Assembly (NCBI GenBank): GCA_023229785.1
Contig: JALNYV010000015.1
Location: forward strand, 1 to 45,478
DNA length: 45,478 nt
Reading direction: 5' to 3'
Source: Candidatus Dojkabacteria bacterium
Lineage (GTDB): Bacteria; Patescibacteria; Dojkabacteria; SC72
Part shown: positions 1 through 6,115 of the stretch, one piece after another
Position numbering within the stretch: the stretch's first letter is position 1
How the letters are laid out: the number at the start of each line of letters is the position of its first letter
Made by a program: the position numbers and the translations under genes
The notes under the pieces: generated by a model
Database searches by the model: none
What the model was told of the DNA's origin: nothing
Seen by the model: the letters and a program-made list of their open reading frames with translations, nothing else

Positions 1-54
1 GCCTATTAAACGGTGTATCCAAAACACTATTTTGTCTTCATTTATTGTTTCCAT
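1..54 (-). CDS. 5' fragment of the coiled-coil-like protein that is complete at 45156-45380
   Basis: The first 18 codons of a minus-strand gene start at base 54 and are cut by the contig end. The same start (54 + 45,326 = 45380) is present in the right terminal repeat, where the gene is complete. A GGAGG-type SD lies just upstream of the ATG. It is one gene in the circular genome. Confidence 0.85.
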   Translation of the reverse strand, partial: METINEDKIVFWIHRLIG

Positions 55-152
55 ATTGTCCTCCTATTCTAAAATTTCTTTTAATATCTGTATTGCTGAT
101 TCTATTAGCTTATAGTTGTCTGTCTTGTTATGTTTACTGGCTTCCTTGAAAG
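1..152. repeat. Terminal direct repeat, left copy (circular closure)
   Basis: Bases 1-152 repeat bases 45327-45478 in the same orientation with 149 of 152 matches. The three differences are adjacent (127-129 gtt versus 45453-45455 tcc). Such end identity is expected when a circular or terminally redundant genome is assembled as a linear contig, which gives a unit of 45,326 bp. Genes read continuously across the junction on the minus strand. Confidence 0.92.
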
Positions 153-225
153 CGTTAAGGGCTTTAAGTGCCTGTTCTATGTTGTGTATCTGAATATCCC
201 TTTGGAATAGCTGTGTGTCAGTCAT
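64..225 (-). CDS. Small helical protein of unknown function (53 aa)
   Basis: I do not recognise this gene. The start at 225 is chosen because an AAGGAGG SD lies five bases upstream; a longer in-frame start would place the SD inside the gene. The start overlaps the stop of the upstream gene (ATGA). The product is soluble, polar and predicted mostly helical (repeated A/L/K/E pattern from residue 15 on). Codon 33 is AAC (Asn) here but GGA (Gly) in the right terminal repeat, so the sequenced population or the assembly carries two versions. Confidence 0.75.
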   Translation of the reverse strand: MTDTQLFQRDIQIHNIEQALKALNAFKEASKHNKTDNYKLIESAIQILKEILE

Positions 226-464
226 TGTGCCTCCTTGCATAAGCAAACATCAGAGCCTATCATTCTATTTTCAAAATAAAAAGGCTGTGGTGAGCAAAAG
301 TTTTGGCATTTAATCGTGTCATTGGCTTTTCCTGATTCATAAGTTGCAGTTGCGTCATTAACAACCTCTTGAATACCTAATACAGAGGCAATTACTATAC
401 TTGCTATCAATAATGTAAATCCTATAGCCAAACCATTATCATAAAACCATTCTTTAATTGTCAT
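222..464 (-). CDS. Small single-pass membrane protein with exposed Cys-rich tail (80 aa)
   Basis: A hydrophobic helix at about residues 13-31 follows a short acidic N-terminus. The remaining part carries Cys at about 53, 57, 74 and 76 and one N-D-T sequon, as in an extracytoplasmic domain with disulfides. There is no recognised family. The gene sits in the minus-strand accessory operon, overlapping the next gene by an ATGA junction and the previous one by 11 bases. An SD (GGAGG) lies in the end of the upstream gene. Confidence 0.7.
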   Translation of the reverse strand: MTIKEWFYDNGLAIGFTLLIASIVIASVLGIQEVVNDATATYESGKANDTIKCQNFCSPQPFYFENRMIGSDVCLCKEAQ

Positions 465-699
465 TTGTTTCCTCCTTTTCCACTTGTTCTTCTATCATTT
501 GCTGTTCCGCTTCGGCTTCTGCTTGTAATCCACACTCATAAGCATATTTGGCTTGTGCGTCTTGCTCTGCCTCATATTCATCGTTAGCTTTACATTCTGC
601 TTCGTGTTCGGCTTCAGCCTCTGCTCTTGCCTGTTCTTCCCCCTGCCTATCACTTTGCTCTTGCTCATAGTCAGCGTCTATACCTTCTTCATTTACCAT
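454..699 (-). CDS. Highly acidic Glu/Ala-rich protein (81 aa)
   Basis: The start at 699 is set by a GGAGG SD seven bases upstream. The product is almost entirely Glu, Ala, Asp, Gln and Tyr, with repeats of the type AEAEAEHEAE. It should form a single charged helix or a disordered chain. Strongly acidic small viral proteins can act as DNA mimics or protein-interaction decoys, but nothing here proves that. No family is recognised. It overlaps its upstream and downstream neighbours by about ten bases. Confidence 0.7.
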   Translation of the reverse strand: MVNEEGIDADYEQEQSDRQGEEQARAEAEAEHEAECKANDEYEAEQDAQAKYAYECGLQAEAEAEQQMIEEQVEKEETNDN

Positions 700-892
700 T
701 GTTTTCCTCCACGTTTTTGTTCTTATAAAATTCTTCATAAAAAGCTAAAATCATAGCATAACCTTGAACTTTAGTAAAATGCTGCCTTCTATCATTTATT
801 ACTAATTTTTTAGGATTATCTAATGCTTCCTTTTGGAAGGGATATAATTTTAAGCCCAATACCTGCTCTGCAAATTCACTACAACTTAACAT
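689..892 (-). CDS. Terminase/helicase N-terminus-like fragment with degenerate P-loop (67 aa)
   Basis: A GGAGG SD precedes the ATG at 892. The protein follows the order of a terminase ATPase N-terminus: an adenine-binding Q motif (LYPFQKEAL), then a strand, then RRQHFTKVQGYAMI where the genome's own large terminase has SRQIGKTEGLAII. The Walker A lysine/threonine pattern is disturbed, so ATP hydrolysis is unlikely. It ends after the segment equivalent to about residue 110 of TerL. It could be a relic, a decoy or a regulator of the packaging motor, or the resemblance could be accidental. The downstream gene overlaps by 11 bases. Confidence 0.6.
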   Translation of the reverse strand: MLSCSEFAEQVLGLKLYPFQKEALDNPKKLVINDRRQHFTKVQGYAMILAFYEEFYKNKNVEENNGK

Positions 893-1865
893 TAGTTTCC
901 TCCTTCTCTTTTTTTGCATCATAATTTATTTTCTCTTTTTGGTTTATAGCCTGAATAGAGGCAGTTTGCTCTTTAAACGGGTTTACAAGGCTCTTTTTGC
1001 TGTCAAATATAGGCATATACTCAAACCTGTGCTTCTCGGTAAGCAAGTTAGTAAGCACCATATAGGTATCTTTAGCACATTCAAACCTATAATCACTGCT
1101 TGAATACAGCCCTTCTACTTTTCGCTTTAATGTAGTTCCATTAACTAGGTTGTTGTATTCTATCTCTTTTACCAGATAGCAGTTAACAATACCGCACATA
1201 AACTTGTTCCAGAATCCTGCCTGTGCAGTAGAGAGTATAAACCAGTTGTTTAAATGGAATATCCTATTAAAGAACTTCTTAATCCTGTGGAACTGCTTAT
1301 CCCTGCTTTCAACGCTGAATACATCTGCAAATTCATCGCAATACACAATGCTTCCTGTCAGTTTAAGGTCTAGTATGTCTTCTTTGTTGTAGATAGTCGT
1401 AATGCCAACCGCCTTTAAAGGTGCTATAAGCGATTCAGCAACACCGAAAGCATAGATAGGCACTTTAGGATACTCTTTCTTTAGATTGGTAAGTAATACA
1501 AGCGTAAGCGAGGTTTTAGCAGAGTTTGGGTTACCGACAACACCGATTATCCTGTTTTCCTTTAATATACTTTTTAATGCGAGTGAATCAATAGGCACTA
1601 CTTCAGATGCAAACGCTTTTTTTAATTGCTCTTTTTCTTCAGCTTCAAATTCTTTAATATCGTTAGCAAACGCTTTAATATCCTCTTTAGATGTTTCGGC
1701 TTTAATTAGCCCTTTTTGCTTCAAATCCTCAATTATAATATCCTTGTTTTGAGAGAAAGGAAGTGTAGAATCATATAAACTGGTTAGGTCTATTTGCTGA
1801 ATATCGCAGTTTAAAAGCCCCTTTAATTGTGTTCGCAGGTTTGAAATGGCTATGCTTTTATCCAT
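879..1865 (-). CDS. P-loop ATPase, possibly Zot/FtsK-like (328 aa)
   Basis: The protein has a helical N-terminus (1-105), then a nucleotide-binding domain. Walker A is GNPNSAKTS at 111-119, Walker B SIVYCDEFAD at 172-181, and a sensor-like strand LSTAQ lies at 211-215. The spacing fits RecA-fold ATPases of the FtsK/HerA/Zot kind. The C-terminus (from about 290) is Lys/Glu-rich. The Walker A has Asn-Ser in place of the usual second Gly, as in some Zot-like proteins. Its role could be DNA movement or membrane-linked assembly; the family is not certain. It lies between the TerL-like fragment and a short RNase H-fold-like protein. Confidence 0.75.
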   Translation of the reverse strand: MDKSIAISNLRTQLKGLLNCDIQQIDLTSLYDSTLPFSQNKDIIIEDLKQKGLIKAETSKEDIKAFANDIKEFEAEEKEQLKKAFASEVVPIDSLALKSILKENRIIGVVGNPNSAKTSLTLVLLTNLKKEYPKVPIYAFGVAESLIAPLKAVGITTIYNKEDILDLKLTGSIVYCDEFADVFSVESRDKQFHRIKKFFNRIFHLNNWFILSTAQAGFWNKFMCGIVNCYLVKEIEYNNLVNGTTLKRKVEGLYSSSDYRFECAKDTYMVLTNLLTEKHRFEYMPIFDSKKSLVNPFKEQTASIQAINQKEKINYDAKKEKEETNVKL

Positions 1866-2058
1866 ATCTCACCTCACATTTATACTTTTTTTCCAACCCT
1901 TTAACTACATTATCTACTTGCTTTTGAGTTAGAGGTTTAATCTTTTCTTTTCTTATAAAAGATATTAGTTTTAGGGTTTTTCCGTCTTTGATTAACCGAC
2001 AAATAGTATATTCCTTTTCTCCAAAGTCTATTCCAATAAACATTTCTTTATTTATCAT
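1858..2058 (-). CDS. Short RNase H/actin-fold-like protein (66 aa)
   Basis: The SD GGAGG lies seven bases before the ATG at 2058. Residues 6-26 (FIGIDFGEKEYTICRLI) match the first two strands of an RNase H or actin-like fold; the TerL nuclease domain of this virus has SIGIDYG at the same place. The protein then ends with a basic helix, so the other metal-binding acids are absent. It may be a truncated resolvase or terminase-nuclease relative, or simply a small protein with a similar strand. It overlaps the ATPase start by eight bases. Confidence 0.6.
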   Translation of the reverse strand: MINKEMFIGIDFGEKEYTICRLIKDGKTLKLISFIRKEKIKPLTQKQVDNVVKGLEKKYKCEVRYG

Positions 2059-2059
2059 T

Positions 2060-2212
2060 TTAGTCCTCCAAGTCCTCTTTTGTCAAATATCCCTCTGGTG
2101 CTTCTATATAACAATCACCGCACCATTCAGTTATTAGCAAATTTAATGCTTTAATTACTAGTTTAGGTTGTCTTAACGTATCTGTTTCTATAATAAAACT
2201 AATTTTTACCAT
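2060..2212 (-). CDS. Small protein with CxxC motif (50 aa)
   Basis: This short gene starts at ATG 2212 behind a GAGGTG SD and ends at 2060, just before the next gene. It encodes a beta-strand start (MVKISFIIETDTL), a helix, then WCGDCY, a CxxC motif flanked by Gly and Asp as in thioredoxin-like or metal-binding loops, and an acidic end. At 50 residues it is too short for a thioredoxin fold. The function is unknown. Confidence 0.6.
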   Translation of the reverse strand: MVKISFIIETDTLRQPKLVIKALNLLITEWCGDCYIEAPEGYLTKEDLED

Positions 2213-2528
2213 TTTTCACCTCATTATACTGATAGTTACATTTAAATTGAATACCATGTTCTGCAAACCCTGAACCTAAATAAGCTATAATAGTGCTTAT
2301 CGGTGTGAATAATGAAAACATTAAGGCATCTCCTTTTTGTTCTCTACACCTTTCTTCTGCAATTATTGGATAATCATTTTGAATATCTGCAAGTGTTATA
2401 CCATAAGTAAGAATAAATAAAGAAATATAAGTAAGAGGTATTATTAACCATAAAGATAGTATGAATAATATAATTATCAAACAAAAAGTTTTATCCAAAA
2501 TATCTTTTAATTTAATTGTTAATACCAT
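2199..2528 (-). CDS. Membrane protein with two hydrophobic segments (109 aa)
   Basis: A long hydrophobic stretch at residues about 14-44 (long enough for a helix or a hairpin) and a second weaker one at 68-86 flank a polar loop. The start at 2528 directly follows the stop of the upstream gene (TGA then ATG), with AAGGAG about nine bases upstream. Two Cys (61 and 96) fall on polar parts. There is no recognised family. It could be an early membrane protein acting on the host envelope, but the sequence gives no direct support. Confidence 0.65.
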   Translation of the reverse strand: MVLTIKLKDILDKTFCLIIILFILSLWLIIPLTYISLFILTYGITLADIQNDYPIIAEERCREQKGDALMFSLFTPISTIIAYLGSGFAEHGIQFKCNYQYNEVKNGKN

Positions 2529-2744
2529 TCACTTCATCTCCTTTGCTTTTCTCTCGTAATAGTATCTAAGGCTTCTTTCATTATGGCGTTTAATTGCTTC
2601 CTCTTTGGTATAAATGGCTTTTCTAACATAGTTTTCCTTGTCAATGACTGGCTTTTTAAGTTCAGCAATAGCTTCACGTTTAATTCTAACGCTATCACCA
2701 TCAAATATAAATATATCACTTACATCCTTTTTAAACTCAATCAC
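2529..2744 (-). CDS. Small basic helical protein of unknown function (71 aa)
   Basis: The GTG at 2744 is chosen because it sits six bases after GAGGTG, the same spacing as at two other promoter-proximal genes (35507 and 39894). A longer GTG start at 2753 would lie inside that SD. The product has a short strand region (VSDIFIFDGDSVRI) and a long Lys/Glu/Arg helix with RSLRYYYERKAKE near the end. It is the first gene behind an archaeal-type promoter at 2781-2790. The function is unknown. Confidence 0.65.
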   Translation of the reverse strand: MIEFKKDVSDIFIFDGDSVRIKREAIAELKKPVIDKENYVRKAIYTKEEAIKRHNERSLRYYYERKAKEMK

Positions 2745-2780
2745 CTTAAACACCTCTTTCTTTTTTAAACTAATATCTAC

Positions 2781-2790
2781 TTATTTATAA
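2781..2790 (-). promoter_or_regulatory. Archaeal-type promoter for the 2744-leftward genes
   Basis: On the minus strand the box TTATAAATAA is preceded by the purine/A-rich AGAAATC, a BRE-like flank. The downstream edge is about 25 bases from GAGGTG at 2756-2751, which would place the transcript start at or next to the SD. The same layout recurs at 6892, 35464 and 39849. Confidence 0.55.
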
Positions 2791-2832
2791 AGATTTCTAC
2801 TGGAATACTTACGCTGTCTTTCAAGCATAAGT

Positions 2833-3042
2833 TTATTCAGCTTTCTTATCTCGCTTCTTTTTATCATCTACTATCACCAATTTAACTCGCTTTCCTATTA
2901 AGCATTTAGGAATATTTATATAGGCATTATTTGCCTTAGCACCGTTTAATTTAATTAGATATATTCTATCAAGTGCCTCAGTTATATTAAATGCCTTACC
3001 ACTTCTATATTGTCGTGGTGCGGAAGTGCTATTATAACTCAT
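2833..3042 (-). CDS. Small AbrB/DUF2080-like protein (69 aa)
   Basis: Residues 27-58 contain a strand-rich stretch ending INIPKCLIGKRVKLVIV. The pattern 'IPK-hydrophobic-IGKxVKxxIV' is familiar from short archaeal AbrB-like and DUF2080 proteins, some of which bind DNA as swapped dimers. The C-terminus is a Lys/Asp-rich tail. The start at 3042 overlaps the upstream stop (ATGA). A role as a small transcription regulator is plausible but inferred from one motif only. Confidence 0.6.
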   Translation of the reverse strand: MSYNSTSAPRQYRSGKAFNITEALDRIYLIKLNGAKANNAYINIPKCLIGKRVKLVIVDDKKKRDKKAE

Positions 3043-3290
3043 AGTTTAGCCTCAATGAATTTAGAGCATTTAATTGTGTCTTTCTTCTCGCCCAAATGGG
3101 TGCATTTTGCAATAAGTTTCCCTGTTGCTTTTGAAAGTGAAGGATAAGTAGAAAAAAAGATACAATTTAAGCACGTTGTTTTAACTTCTTTGTAGTATTT
3201 ACCGCCCTCTATACATTCATCTGGCGGATTGCCATTTAAACACCAACTCCATTGAGGACAACCATTACAATTAAGTTTCATAACTACCAT
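3039..3290 (-). CDS. Cys-rich putative metal-binding protein (83 aa)
   Basis: Ten Cys are arranged in several clusters (CNGCPQWSWC near the N-terminus, CLNC at about 40-43, later single Cys at about 63 and 75). This suggests zinc or Fe-S binding or disulfides. No family is recognised. A second in-frame ATG at 3281 lies about 11 bases after a GGGGGA stretch and could be the true start, giving 80 residues. The gene overlaps its neighbours by a few bases on both sides. Confidence 0.65.
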   Translation of the reverse strand: MVVMKLNCNGCPQWSWCLNGNPPDECIEGGKYYKEVKTTCLNCIFFSTYPSLSKATGKLIAKCTHLGEKKDTIKCSKFIEAKL

Positions 3291-3703
3291 ATCCCCCGTT
3301 CTGCTTTTAATCCTAACTTCTTGTCTATCAATAAAGCTATATTGTGGGTTAATCGGACTAATTCGCTTAAATCTTTATAAGTCCATGTTTTGTTTGTAAA
3401 GCCATGCCCTATTTCTAATCCTTTATGATGCAATTCTTTAACTAATGCCCTTATTTCGTTCCATTCTTTGCCTTTAGGCACTTCTATTTGATATAAATGG
3501 TCAGATGCCCCGTTTGCCCATAATTCTATACTATGGCTAATATATTTCTCTTTGTCATTGTTATAAACATCTTTGCAAATAACCTTTTGCTGTTCATTTA
3601 AATCTCCATTTAATAATCTAAAAATATCATCTCTTTCAAAATGTTCAGCAAACTTAACAAGGCAAATTACTAATCCTTTTCCAAAATCGCTTTCTTTTTT
3701 CAT
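3284..3703 (-). CDS. Conserved-looking hypothetical protein (139 aa)
   Basis: A GGAGAG SD lies six bases before the ATG. The protein is mixed helix/strand, with a hydrophobic core segment near the N-terminus (GLVICLVKFAEHF), a central YQIEVPKG strand and a helical C-terminus ending in a basic patch. No catalytic motif stands out and the family is not recognised. It is the second gene of an ATGA-coupled pair with the 41-residue gene at 3700-3825. Confidence 0.65.
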   Translation of the reverse strand: MKKESDFGKGLVICLVKFAEHFERDDIFRLLNGDLNEQQKVICKDVYNNDKEKYISHSIELWANGASDHLYQIEVPKGKEWNEIRALVKELHHKGLEIGHGFTNKTWTYKDLSELVRLTHNIALLIDKKLGLKAERGIW

Positions 3704-3825
3704 AATTCACTCTCCTGCAACATCTTTTTAGCTTTAATAAATGAATCCTTTAGGTTCTTTTTATCTGTAATGCAGACAATAGAACATTTGTCTTTTGATA
3801 GCCCAACTCTTATTTCACTTTCCAT
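3700..3825 (-). CDS. Very small protein (41 aa)
   Basis: A 41-codon gene begins just after the stop of the 97-residue gene and ends in an ATGA overlap with the next gene, the junction type used throughout the genome. The SD is weak (AGGTTGA). The product has two Cys (14 and 18) in a strand-like stretch and a Lys-rich helical end. The support is organisation only; no function can be proposed. Confidence 0.5.
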   Translation of the reverse strand: MESEIRVGLSKDKCSIVCITDKKNLKDSFIKAKKMLQESEL

Positions 3826-3826
3826 T

Positions 3827-4120
3827 TTAATCAACCTTTAAAGAATCAAAATTGGAACTCCACATAGATATTTCATACTCTTTGCTTTTATCTTTCCAAA
3901 ATTTAATAAGTTCTTGTTTAGTAGCATTACTTTTTACCAATTCCTTAACTTCATTAAAAAGCAAGTTACTACAATTCAAAATCCAGTAATGCTCTTTACC
4001 ATCTAATACAAATGCTATTTCGTTACCAAAGGCAAAACTAAAATAACCGCCTTTAAAATTTATAACTTTGTTTGTTCCTTGTGCTGATAATGCACTTCCA
4101 AATCCATCTTTATTTCCCAT
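3827..4120 (-). CDS. Hypothetical protein (97 aa)
   Basis: A GGAGG SD six bases before the ATG supports the start. A Gly-rich N-terminus leads to a beta-rich centre (VINFKGGYFSFAFGNEIAF, then FVLDGKEHYWIL) and a helical, Lys-rich C-terminal third with one N-A-T sequon. No signal peptide or membrane segment is seen. The family is not recognised. Confidence 0.65.
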   Translation of the reverse strand: MGNKDGFGSALSAQGTNKVINFKGGYFSFAFGNEIAFVLDGKEHYWILNCSNLLFNEVKELVKSNATKQELIKFWKDKSKEYEISMWSSNFDSLKVD

Positions 4121-4121
4121 T

Positions 4122-4220
4122 TTAGTCCTCCGCTTTAATAGTGCTTAGTTTGGCTCTTATCTGTGCGTCTATATCGTCGGCTATCTCTCGCCTTTGCTGT
4201 TTTAAATCCCTTTTTGTCAT
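4122..4220 (-). CDS. Very small charged helical protein (32 aa)
   Basis: A GAGGTG SD four bases before the ATG and tight spacing to the next gene (its stop lies within the downstream SD region) support this 32-codon gene. The peptide is a single amphipathic helix rich in Arg, Lys, Asp and Glu. The function is unknown. Confidence 0.5.
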   Translation of the reverse strand: MTKRDLKQQRREIADDIDAQIRAKLSTIKAED

Positions 4221-4422
4221 GTTACACCTCTTGTTTTTATGATTATAAAGGTATGAAGTAGGGGATTAGTGGAGAATACAATTTAACCAAGAAAGCCCCT
4301 ACCTCAAATGCAAAAAGCATACAAGGGTTATTTAGGGTTAATAAATAATTAAAGAGGTTAAAAACCGAGAGGGCTTTTAAACGTCTATGTTCCCTTGTAT
4401 TGCCTTTGTTTGCTGTTATACC
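4221..4422. other. Non-coding gap with nested inverted repeats (possible RNA or control element)
   Basis: This gap of about 200 bases interrupts the otherwise gene-dense minus-strand operon. It holds an inverted repeat ATACAAGGG (4319-4327) / CCCTTGTAT (4392-4400), a 7-bp pair GTAGGGG (4258-4264) / CCCCTAC (4296-4302) and a small hairpin ATGC-AAAAA-GCAT (4308-4320). It also contains AT-rich runs (TTTAGGGTTAATAA) resembling the repeat family of the 6.9-7.2 kb hub. It could be a terminator plus a new promoter, or a structured transcript. Confidence 0.4.
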
Positions 4423-4629
4423 TTATTTTACACCTCGTTTTAACAACCTTTCAAGTAATTCTATTTCTCTTTCTAATTGCTTTAATTCTCGCTTTGCAGA
4501 TAGAAAAAATCCAATAAACCAGATAACCCCTAGTAATAAAAGGCTTATTCTAGTAGATAGTTTTTCAACCACAAAACTTAATCCCATAAAATACATGGAA
4601 ATAAGTAAATGTAATTCGCTGTTTTTCAT
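4423..4629 (-). CDS. Small membrane protein with C-terminal coiled coil (68 aa)
   Basis: Two hydrophobic stretches (about 7-21 and 28-44) precede a heptad-like Leu/Glu/Arg helix at 46-64 (LKQLEREIELLERLL). The start overlaps the stop of the pentapeptide-repeat gene (ATGA), with an AGGAGA SD seven bases upstream. Membrane-anchored coiled coils of this size are common in viral holin-accessory or superinfection proteins; the role here is unknown. Confidence 0.7.
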   Translation of the reverse strand: MKNSELHLLISMYFMGLSFVVEKLSTRISLLLLGVIWFIGFFLSAKRELKQLEREIELLERLLKRGVK

Positions 4630-5267
4630 TTTAGTTTCTCCTGTATCATTTTCTTGTTGATACCACTTATCGTTTCAAACATTCCATAATTGAAGTTTGG
4701 AAGTTTAAGCGTCTTTGCTATATCTTCTTTTGTTGCCTTGTTAAATCTATTCTTCCACGCTTGTTTATATTCAAACACTCTTAAAAAGCCTTCTGTTACT
4801 GCATACTTAGGATATTTGGCTTTTTCTTCGTCAGTCATACTGCTAACGCTTACCCACTCTGTTAAATCAAAATAAAAGTAGTTTGGAAATATTATTTTAG
4901 TTCCCACATCTTTTATTTTAAACTTTGTTATCTTTCCAAATATCCTTAAATAAGGTTCATCAATGTTTAAATAGCCTGAATTCCTATTGCCTGAATTCCA
5001 ATCGCCTGAATTCAAATTGCCTGAATTCCTATTGCCTGAATTCAAATTGCCTGAATTCCTATTGCCTGAATTCCTATTGCCTGAATTCAAATAGCCTGAA
5101 TTCCAATAGCCTGAATTCCAATAGCCTGAATTCCAATTGCCTGAATTCCTATTGCCTGAATTCAAATTGCCTGAATTCCAATAGCCTGAATTCCAATTGC
5201 CTGAATTCGTGTTGCTGTTCTGCTCGTCTTTTGGTATATACTCTTTCCCATCAACTAAAATTTGCAT
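4626..5267 (-). CDS. NSG pentapeptide-repeat protein with phage-type C-terminal domain (213 aa)
   Basis: After a short N-terminus (MQILVDGKEY) come sixteen five-residue repeats of the form N-S-G-(N/Y/D)-(W/L/R), then a C-terminal domain of about 110 residues. Such NSG repeats joined to a domain with an 'EW...MTDEEK...P' strand-helix and a 'LPNF...F..I(S/T)GI' ending are familiar from hypothetical proteins of bacterial gut phages and prophages, judged from memory. The start at 5267 is chosen for its AAGGAGG SD; an upstream ATG at 5294 lacks one. Repeat number probably varies between relatives. The function is unknown; repeats of this type usually form a right-handed beta-helix. Confidence 0.8.
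   Translation of the reverse strand: MQILVDGKEYIPKDEQNSNTNSGNWNSGYWNSGNLNSGNRNSGNWNSGYWNSGYWNSGYLNSGNRNSGNRNSGNLNSGNRNSGNLNSGDWNSGNRNSGYLNIDEPYLRIFGKITKFKIKDVGTKIIFPNYFYFDLTEWVSVSSMTDEEKAKYPKYAVTEGFLRVFEYKQAWKNRFNKATKEDIAKTLKLPNFNYGMFETISGINKKMIQEKLK
4978..5208. repeat. 15-bp tandem repeat coding for NSG pentapeptides
   Basis: Sixteen 15-bp units run in register, each containing GAATTC (first at 4978, last at 5203). The unit is cctgaattc followed by six variable bases. All units are in frame with the minus-strand gene and differ mainly in the last two codons. Slippage or unequal recombination is the likely origin. Confidence 0.95.
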
Positions 5268-5290
5268 TGTGTTTCCTCCTTTATACTGTT

Positions 5291-5620
5291 TCATAGTTCT
5301 ATTTCTCCATTAAATATTTTAAGTAGTACTATATAACTTCCACCAAAACAAAATTCTTTATCTGTTTCTAATACTTTAAAAATACATTTTTTAGTATCAA
5401 ATGGATTTGAGCCTTCCAGTAATATATATCTATGCCCGTGAAACCAAGTTCTACCATTATGTAGCTTTATATATCTTAATGTTAAGTTCCAATCTAAACT
5501 AAAACTAGTACGTATTTTTGAATAAATTTTTGCACCATTTTCTTCATTCCAAAAATCTTCAAATGAAGTAAGTTCTTTTATTGCCAATACCTCACACTTT
5601 TGTTTTTTTGTTTTATTCAT
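5291..5620 (-). CDS. Hypothetical protein (109 aa)
   Basis: The start at 5620 lies inside the end of the preceding gene, behind GAGGTGATGGT. The protein is beta-rich with many aromatic residues (SFSLDWNLTLRYIKL, then TWFHGHRYILLEG), followed by a Cys- and Phe-containing strand. Three Cys occur, at about 9, 79 and 91. No family or motif is recognised. It directly precedes the pentapeptide-repeat gene. Confidence 0.6.
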   Translation of the reverse strand: MNKTKKQKCEVLAIKELTSFEDFWNEENGAKIYSKIRTSFSLDWNLTLRYIKLHNGRTWFHGHRYILLEGSNPFDTKKCIFKVLETDKEFCFGGSYIVLLKIFNGEIEL

Positions 5621-5823
5621 TTTACCATCACCTCAAATTCCCAATCATAAAGGGATACAGGTAAATCCTTACAAGATATTAAATTCCCCCCTATACATCT
5701 ATCATAACCTTGATGTTCTTGTTCAGATGTAGCAATATGTTCCACTATCCAAATCTGTTTTACCCATTTACTATATTGCCCATCTTGGTTTAATATTCTT
5801 ATCTTATCTCCAATTTTTACCAT
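5617..5823 (-). CDS. Small SH3/KOW-like beta protein (68 aa)
   Basis: An AAGGAGG SD precedes the ATG. The start MVKIGDKIRILNQDGQY and later 'W-I-V-E-H-I' strand pattern resemble small SH3-like or KOW barrels ('xGDxVRI'), which often bind nucleic acids or proteins. Two Cys (43 and 51) fall in loops. It ends at 5617 in an ATGA-type overlap with the next gene. The fold call is a guess from the strand pattern. Confidence 0.6.
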   Translation of the reverse strand: MVKIGDKIRILNQDGQYSKWVKQIWIVEHIATSEQEHQGYDRCIGGNLISCKDLPVSLYDWEFEVMVK

Positions 5824-5927
5824 TTTAAATCCTCCTTCTTTAAGTGTTTGCCCTGCAACCTTTTGGTTTCATCATTAAGCTGTTTATTCATAATATCAGT
5901 ATAGCCCTCTGCTTGTGTTTCTCTCAT
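5817..5927 (-). CDS. Very small polar protein (36 aa)
   Basis: This 36-codon gene starts in an ATGA overlap with the stop of the gene at 5924-6115 and ends seven bases into the next gene, so it fills an otherwise empty 100-base gap. The peptide is polar and helical (MRETQAEGYTDIMNKQL, then Lys-rich). The stretch 5841-5859 inside it is repeated exactly at 7363-7381 in the intergenic hub. The function is unknown. Confidence 0.5.
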   Translation of the reverse strand: MRETQAEGYTDIMNKQLNDETKRLQGKHLKKEDLKW

Positions 5928-6115
5928 CTTCTCACAACCTTTAAACCCTTAGGTATAGTTAAATATAAAACATCTTTTCCATTTTCATCTGCGTGTAAAG
6001 AAGCATATACATCATTATTCCAGCTTTTAATATGTGCAGTTATTCCGCTTTTCTTGCTTCCGCAACGTGTAGCCGTTCCTCTGTTTCCTTCTAGGTATCC
6101 GTAAAAATGGCTCAT
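5924..6115 (-). CDS. Widespread phage-type small protein, 'RGxATRxGxKxSG' family (63 aa)
   Basis: The N-terminus SHFYGYLEGNRGTATRCGSK and the following 'SGITAHIKSWNNDV' closely follow a small protein family that I know from many bacterial phages, prophages and plasmids, whose function is unknown. The start at 6115 is chosen for its G-rich SD (GGGGGTGG five bases upstream) and because relatives begin at this Met. It overlaps its upstream neighbour by one base (TAATG). Finding it with archaeal signals suggests transfer between virus groups. Confidence 0.75.
   Translation of the reverse strand: MSHFYGYLEGNRGTATRCGSKKSGITAHIKSWNNDVYASLHADENGKDVLYLTIPKGLKVVRR

Noticed and set aside
4978..5208. 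Regular 15-bp repeats resembling a CRISPR array
   Set aside because: The units are contiguous, only 15 bp, have no spacers and code in frame for NSG pentapeptides.
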